Assembly (NCBI GenBank): GCA_002718515.1
Contig: PBEX01000032.1
Coordinates: forward strand, 1-21,572
DNA: 21,572 bases
Direction of reading: 5' to 3'
Source of the DNA: Phycisphaerae bacterium
GTDB lineage: Bacteria > Planctomycetota > Phycisphaerae > Phycisphaerales > SM1A02
Shown here: positions 17,101-21,572 of the stretch, piece after piece
How positions within the stretch are numbered: position 1 is the stretch's first letter
How the letters are laid out: each line of letters starts with the position of its first letter
Notes under the pieces: generated by a model
The model's database searches: none
Seen by the model: the letters and a program-made list of their open reading frames with translations, nothing else
Told to the model about the DNA's origin: nothing
Made by a program: the position numbers and the translations under genes

Positions 17101-18869
17101 ATCCAGACTTGCTTCCAGATAACCCTGATCCATGGTTTACAGTAGAAGTTTGGTCACCAAGAGGTGGCGAACAAATTCTAGGTTCAACTGATGAAGGTGA
17201 AGTTAAAGGTGGTTTGAGGATTCGCAAACCTTTCTACTTTGACATGAACATGGAAGAAGACCTTTGGTACATGGGTGGTGGTGACCGCACATTCCCTGAT
17301 AAGGGTTGGTACGGTCAGCGTGATGACGAAGATGGCGATGACACAACTTCAGACACGCCGTCATTCGCAGATGATGTGATTGTCAATGAGGTCATTTCAC
17401 TCTCTGAGCGAAACATCCCAATGGATTTCCCATTGCAAATGATCCAGAAAGATGACGACTATGAACAAGTTGGCGAGTTGCTCAACGTCTGGCTTTTTGG
17501 TCATATGCTTGAAGGCACATTCAATTTTGGTGAAGACGACCAATTCTTCGATTTACCTGACAGTCACCTTGATTCAGTAGGGGATACAAGTGAATCTGCG
17601 AGGACTGCAGGAACAATCACAACATTCAGTGAGTTTATGGATCCTCGTTGGGGTTCGTATGGAGGAAATAATGAAGATTGGTACGCGCCTTGGGTTGCGA
17701 CCATTGATGGCGGTGAAGTTGTCCTAGATCCACGCCTTAACCGCTTGCGATTTACGCCTGATGGAGATGATGATTTGCCTCAGATGCTTGCAGGCCGTAG
17801 CGAATTTGATGATGCGTCAAGTACCTTCAATGTCGTCAACCATGCGTGGCCTAAACTCTCTGCGGCTTCGCGAATTCTCGACTCGTTTGTATGTGATGGT
17901 CCAGGGCGTCCTGATTTTATCGATGCTTCGACAGGCAATTATGGCAATGATGGCATTGGTGATGACCTCAATCCAAATGTTGATAATGAGTATTCGCCAG
18001 CATGGCACTCGTTCTACAATGCAAATGGATACTCTGGCAAAGCAACGCCCGGTCTGATTAACATTAACACAGCGCCAGTTGAAGTGATGCGAATGTTGCC
18101 ACACATGTACAAAGTCGTTCACGAAACAGATGCGAGCGACGTTTCATCATTAGATACGTCTGACCGAAACCCACGTTCATTGATTCCAGAATCTATTTAT
18201 CAATGGCGTGAAACTGCAAATGGTGGTCCAGACTGGTACACAGGCAATGGTTACACAGGCGGCCCAAACTACAGTGACCGTTCTGCTGCAATTGGCGTTG
18301 ATTATGGGAACGGACCAAATAATGTCAGAGGCTTCTCATCGCCAGCTGAAATCGGCCTATTGCAAAGCATCGGTGAAGTTGATGATATTGTTGAACCGTG
18401 GCATATTGCTGCAGGTGGAAGACACCAAGCTGTGCGAGATGCTGAATCTTGGAGCATAAACTTTGCAGCTGCTGATCCATTCGGAGATCCAGTGACTAAT
18501 ACAAGTGTCGATTGGATTGCAGACGGCGTTGGTGCAAAGATTAGTACAGATGTAAACCGTAACAACTATTACAACGGTACTGGTTATGGTGAAGATACGA
18601 TTACTGGTGACGGCGTGAGCGGTGATGTTGAAGAACTAAACATGCTTCAAGCAGGCATCTCAAACCTCATTTCAACTCGCGGAGACATCTTCACGGTTCA
18701 TATGAGAATACGAACATTTAGACGCAATTCAGTGACAGGCATCTGGGATGCGACTGATGAAGAGCAGATTATCGACGATAGTCGCTATGTACTGCTCGTA
18801 GACAGGAGTCACATTGAAACGCCTGCCGACCAGCCTAAGATCCTGTATTACGAGAAATTGCCAAACTAA
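11166..18869 (+). CDS. Giant GspK-like pseudopilus tip protein carrying 19 six-cysteine repeats
   Basis: A 2567-residue protein; typical GspK is about 320. The only clear membrane helix is at residues 12-34, next to RR, as in GspK/PilX leaders, with no Glu+5, which GspK also lacks. Two GspK-style 'LNxADAKTL / ININTAPVEV' segments lie at 745-756 and 2297-2307. Calcium-loop-like aspartate runs occur at about 335 (DTDGDGFTD) and 1964-1975 (DHDGDGNPD). The block GMEAQPF (866-872) and the strand VVQIANPYNKAINL (from 1689) seem to be parts of one domain separated by the cysteine array at 891-1669. The C-terminus (SRYVLLVDRSHIE) looks family-typical. ATGA overlaps the previous gene and GGAGAGA at 11154-11160 fits. 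ATG 11190, with AAGGAAG upstream, is an alternative start. Gene order G-H-I-J-K supports the GspK call; the role of the array is unknown. Confidence 0.75.
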   Translation: MKQGSKQVMRRANALILVVGILVLLVLVATAFITKTQSGRITSVAQRDAAQINDRNQSTMKAVADEIGDALFPRLIVPSLEASAGSANARRDDPNLNTPRFGHDPSFPFNYAPFEVVPWTNPPDDTFNGIPLLGPENPLGGPSFGDARWLRDLEPMRSDFVDFVGQGLSDWSGYEVDGTPETFTHWRHLSNLSRSGNSTRVVKNISDVVGNGLVTDLDVPIEQWPIWTPLKRNGNINIGPTGYPTMDLMDIGDLNSGNWATWGETNGQELISRFYGWQSLQGWAAAQLNPALLPPNFLDLSDLDADGIHNEAGERPVDAFVRGSPRWYVESMLTDTDGDGFTDAYWNLHPQQLGPDVRQVFAVSVTDNSGRGNMNVATRFHRKDYYGTDNAQNQHGQGTRGHTPADLAIVGQNDRSFQNITPWRVGFMDNLANLPGNTNFSGNPWVVYSQIGTVDVDWNTNQWRNRANASLLDELGIEVNETNVNTAVFEDPTNGALSPSGDITSRYGRLWYWQIAGRDPFTASLGLRPFTLSDELELRLAEGNNYQFVGSRFERSVNDVVGGTPTQQFLRSDYQNRHEASELRDQLDNRQLLFDNRRKLTMFNGTRNDLLAPWLRWEDRFWNRHDPSLLGLPSGYNTFDLRAYEDAGIPDQIRPAVYGSAFPTKVTVEAINAAINGGTAALEQVVENWREQSRQKVDLREYYADTSFGAPWWETNDDGKLTLPERAPLQVLLALTDSQEVGTSNLDLNAADAKTLAGDFNTVTPDAAFGEFEDNYYQQSRVAAAGFTSNLLSYRDDDSHWRLHSMLPETINGTVPRVQIPLSAAIEPPIIGRQANDSESPIWGTYVPYDDAPVAGPNESHVRMLGMEAQPFILETMIAHAHQGKIPGDHGACCLDTGGCQDVSEETCLGLLGGTFFSGELCDPDGDGNIDDGPCPNQGACCINSGGCIYTSETSCQTLDGIYLGNLVPCAETTCAGTCCLINGECEDLSASSCASLDGVFAGFGTDCVSVSCTVAGACCFGSGSCMEVLTDAYCVAQGGTFVAGASCFDDPCVGPCCVEYADCINVSEEACAEVGGGFFGLGSVCTNLTCVTAGACCVGSDSCTEVLSVEECNSLDGTFVAAEACISNPCNGSCCLGEGVCQDVSLGTCFDLAGDFVQGISCDISPCRSACCFSTGGCENLLQATCEAFNGIFMGGATFCDEDPCVPVGACCLPDSPDIDDDGGCMEIMLEGCNLLGGTFQGSGVVCGSVPCGATGIRGACCLETGQCQNVVSESICDSLGGVYQGPLVSCNEDPCLPASACCLENGTCINLIEENCIALGGTFNEALSCSEDACSGGCCLPDGSCVDVLLPDCNLAGGTFFSERMCATSPCAQSGACCISGDVCDDVSQDQCENSLGGVFQGPGTTCQTDPCSFGGEGACCLEPFGCVLVVEQSCIQSNGIWDGTSACDETACNLGACCLDNGKEANCVEVVNANSCDLLGGSYKDGEDCSTGPCEGACCLFGGGCEVMSRESCLTLDGQPGKFNGLGTRCGPIACDTDGSCCLPSDSCIDIIDEREFTDYCEVVLGGTWRPGEYCADVECGGACCLATGGCEDLPEVTCDSIGGIYQGSGVFCASDPCGNEGACCFDSGSCVMVPEAACTLLNGEYQGIGIECDPDGVPGSGDEPCPQYFLLTDDTDDCPQETIAVVQIANPYNKAINLNDYAIEFFGQEFQLDGLDLVLPPATTTNPSTAIFYAISNSPDIEDPSSVRDFQVDWLDFLDLEADHHPVDDLSTPMDYDTLTGFEATIIHQVPNNWRTKRVYYDNLSRGEQNSVALYRFDRDSTGLFGDQRVLVDRLDRVDEADSFEERVVDDLEEEWDKLGDNGYLTMTDKDGERILADSAQAAMLVQWDRATRAWGVDIPAINGWHDGVISSWEESPRYVSAAKDFIRSEELRTVTNVEHSPENPEIKYTSAFHWTDFADPDDHDGDGNPDTSADPDLLPDNPDPWFTVEVWSPRGGEQILGSTDEGEVKGGLRIRKPFYFDMNMEEDLWYMGGGDRTFPDKGWYGQRDDEDGDDTTSDTPSFADDVIVNEVISLSERNIPMDFPLQMIQKDDDYEQVGELLNVWLFGHMLEGTFNFGEDDQFFDLPDSHLDSVGDTSESARTAGTITTFSEFMDPRWGSYGGNNEDWYAPWVATIDGGEVVLDPRLNRLRFTPDGDDDLPQMLAGRSEFDDASSTFNVVNHAWPKLSAASRILDSFVCDGPGRPDFIDASTGNYGNDGIGDDLNPNVDNEYSPAWHSFYNANGYSGKATPGLININTAPVEVMRMLPHMYKVVHETDASDVSSLDTSDRNPRSLIPESIYQWRETANGGPDWYTGNGYTGGPNYSDRSAAIGVDYGNGPNNVRGFSSPAEIGLLQSIGEVDDIVEPWHIAAGGRHQAVRDAESWSINFAAADPFGDPVTNTSVDWIADGVGAKISTDVNRNNYYNGTGYGEDTITGDGVSGDVEELNMLQAGISNLISTRGDIFTVHMRIRTFRRNSVTGIWDATDEEQIIDDSRYVLLVDRSHIETPADQPKILYYEKLPN
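13836..16172 (+). repeat. Array of 19 tandem six-cysteine 'GACC' repeats within the GspK-like gene
   Basis: In-frame protein repeat of 37-50 residues with the pattern G-[AST]-C-C-x(n)-C-x(~7)-C-x(~9-15)-C-x(~4)-C and a [GD]G[TVI][FY] core. Repeat starts are 13836, 13980, 14094, 14214, 14328, 14448, 14562, 14673, 14793, 14943, 15066, 15177, 15294, 15423, 15537, 15660, 15789, 15918 and 16038. Every copy keeps all six cysteines (114 in total). Copies are well diverged at DNA level, so this is a selected protein array rather than a recent slippage product. I recognise the motif style from planctomycete exported proteins but cannot name a family. Disulfide-bonded modules are the likeliest structure (inference). 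Confidence 0.95.
14094..14561 (+). repeat. Two tandem 234-nt units (repeats 3-4 and 5-6) within the array
   Basis: Repeats 3-4 (14094-14327) and 5-6 (14328-14561) are each exactly 234 nt, with matching internal lengths of 120 and 114 nt and matching TVA/VTA linkers. Repeats 4 and 6 share about 21 of 38 residues and clear nucleotide similarity (GGTAGTGGCAGTTGTATGG versus GGTAGCGATAGTTGTACGG). This indicates growth by duplication of a two-repeat unit. Confidence 0.7.
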
Positions 18870-18894
18870 TAAGTCGTTCATAAACAGCCTTTTT

Positions 18895-18946
18895 AAGCCC
18901 GTCTTGCCACGCTCATCCGCAAAATGACTTGGTAGGGCGGGTTTTT
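18895..18946 (+). terminator. Rho-independent terminator after the pseudopilin operon
   Basis: A 15-pair stem (18895-18909 with 18930-18944) includes four G·U wobbles, has a 20-nt loop, and runs into a T5 tract at 18942-18946. It lies 26 nt after the GspK-like stop. The wobbles make it asymmetric, so it should work mainly on the plus strand. Confidence 0.75.
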
Positions 18947-18995
18947 CTAGACGCATGCATCGGTGTTCAATATCATCCGAATAGTCTTTTAGTCT

Positions 18996-19001
18996 TATAG
19001 T
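18996..19001 (+). promoter_or_regulatory. Possible -10 box for the small secreted-protein gene
   Basis: TATAGT (five of six bases of the -10 consensus) lies 11 nt before ATG 19013, after a terminator, so the gene needs its own promoter here. No good -35 is seen. If it is used, the transcript would start only about 5 nt before the ATG, which would be nearly leaderless and fits the lack of a Shine-Dalgarno. Confidence 0.3.
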
Positions 19002-19012
19002 AGAACGATGGA

Positions 19013-19408
19013 ATGAAACATCTCATCACCGTAGTATTGATTTCGCTCTCTTGGGTAAGCAGTGCACTTGCACAAGATGTCCCAGTTAGCGCTTGTTGCA
19101 TAAATGACTCATGTTATGAAGTGCCAGTTGAGATCTGCGAGCTCGAAAATGGCGAGTGGATTGGTGGCTCTTGCGAGACAGCAGATTGTGGTTGTGTAAA
19201 CGCGTTAGATGCAGCTTGCTGAGTTAACGGTGCGTGCATCATGATTACTCCAGATGAGTGTGAGGCAGTTTCAGGTTCATCTTTCTTAAGTGAAGGTTGC
19301 GAATCAGTCTCCTGTGCGTCATTCTGTTCAGAGGATGTGAACCATGATGGCGAGATCAACGTCAGTGACATTCTGGCAATCATTGCTGCTTGGGGATCTT
19401 GTCCATAA
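19013..19408 (+). CDS. Small exported two-repeat cysteine-rich protein with dockerin-like tail, interrupted by in-frame TGA
   Basis: The reading frame runs 131 codons with one internal TGA at 19220-19222; strictly read, it ends there after 69 residues. A signal peptide (MKHLITVVLISLSWVSSALA, cut after A20) directs export. A complete six-cysteine repeat follows (SACCINDSC ... CETADC), the same module as in the GspK-like array. The second repeat reads AAC-[TGA]-VNGAC and keeps the remaining cysteines at the expected spacing, so TGA occupies the second cysteine of the CC pair. After it comes a dockerin-like calcium loop at 108-119 (DVNHDGEINVSD, ligand positions 1, 3, 5, 7, 9 and 12 all suitable) and AAWGSCP before TAA. 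Coding character clearly continues past the TGA. It may be a recent pseudogene, a base error, or recoded. Function unknown; possibly a surface protein or secretion cargo. Confidence 0.7.
19220..19222 (+). other. In-frame TGA replacing a conserved cysteine codon
   Basis: All 19 repeats of the neighbouring array and the first repeat of this gene have CC at this point; here the second codon is TGA, one base from TGT or TGC. TGA is used as a normal stop by at least four genes in the window (ends at 5594, 8319, 9524 and 11169), so it is not a reassigned sense codon genome-wide. A weak five-pair hairpin lies at 19246-19260, 23 nt downstream. Confidence 0.85.
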
Positions 19409-19426
19409 CTTTTCATTAGTTTTTAC

Positions 19427-19461
19427 AAGGGCTAAGCACACCAGTGCTTAGCCCTTTTTTT
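19427..19461 (+). terminator. Strong rho-independent terminator
   Basis: A perfect 13-pair stem (19427-19439 with 19444-19456), loop ACCA, continues into seven Ts at 19455-19461. It lies 18 nt after the TAA of the small secreted-protein gene and separates it from uppS. Confidence 0.95.
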
Positions 19462-19477
19462 GTAACATGACTTCCTT

Positions 19478-21494
<2,017 letters not shown>

Positions 21495-21503
21495 TTAGCA
21501 GAC

Positions 21504-21572
21504 TCAGACTCTTCTGATGACGGTTTCATCATCAGTAATGCTCACTGTGAATTCGACTGGTCCGATGCGGAC
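21504..21572 (-). CDS. 3' end of an unidentified gene upstream of purA (partial)
   Basis: One minus-strand frame is open from the window edge for 22 codons and ends in TGA at 21504-21506; it includes the run RIGPVEFTVSITDD. The other two minus-strand frames have stops in this interval. The 18-nt gap to purA and the same direction fit an operon. The piece is too short to identify, and its openness could be chance. Confidence 0.45.
   Translation of the reverse strand, partial: VRIGPVEFTVSITDDETVIRRV

Noticed and set aside
19246..19260. Bacterial SECIS element downstream of the in-frame TGA
   Set aside because: The hairpin has only five pairs, one of them G·U, and its loop CAGAU lacks a G in the first two positions; not convincing without a proper search.
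19114..19416. Minus-strand 100-codon frame over the small secreted-protein gene
   Set aside because: The plus strand shows signal peptide, cysteine spacing, calcium loop and a terminator in the right place; the minus frame has no recognisable features.

Overview
The window is a moderate-GC bacterial segment dominated by one long plus-strand operon for a type II secretion / type IV pilus-like machine, followed by a small secreted-protein gene, uppS, and a minus-strand purA. The style of the proteins points to Planctomycetota, probably a Phycisphaerae-like lineage. These traits are very long pseudopilins, prepilin tails with a 'SAGPD' motif, a PilV/GspI-like leader with 'TLFPAGIAQQ', a giant GspK-like protein, six-cysteine 'GACC' repeats, and a C-terminal 'DxNxDGxINxxD...AAWG' dockerin-like tail. 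This assignment is inference from protein style; there is no rRNA or other marker.

Region 1 (1-5594) encodes the motor and platform: a 5'-truncated GspE/PilB ATPase, a PilT retraction-type ATPase, a full-length GspE/PilB with an N-terminal MshEN-type domain, and a GspF/PilC inner-membrane platform protein. Region 2 (5594-18869) encodes the filament: two GspG-like pseudopilins, then GspH-, GspI-, GspJ- and GspK-like proteins in the order seen in classical T2SS operons. The genes overlap or nearly touch (TGATG, ATGA or taATGa junctions), so this part is translationally coupled. A wobble-rich rho-independent terminator closes it at 18895-18946.

The outstanding feature is inside the last gene. 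The GspK-like protein is 2567 residues long and carries 19 tandem six-cysteine repeats (114 cysteines in 779 residues, 13836-16172). They sit in a protein whose other roughly 1790 residues contain only two cysteines. The array interrupts what looks like a contiguous GspK-like domain. GspK is the tip of the pseudopilus in characterised T2SS, so the array would probably be displayed at the filament tip.

Region 3 (19013-19408) is a short gene for an exported protein with a signal peptide, two copies of the same six-cysteine repeat and a dockerin-like calcium loop. It is interrupted by an in-frame TGA exactly where the second repeat should have a cysteine. It could be a fresh nonsense mutation, a sequencing error, or recoding. 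A strong terminator follows.

Region 4 (19478-21572) holds uppS (undecaprenyl diphosphate synthase) and, convergent with an 8-bp overlap, purA (adenylosuccinate synthetase). The 3' end of one more minus-strand reading frame lies just upstream of purA at the window edge. No tRNA, rRNA, CRISPR, insertion sequence or phage feature was seen.
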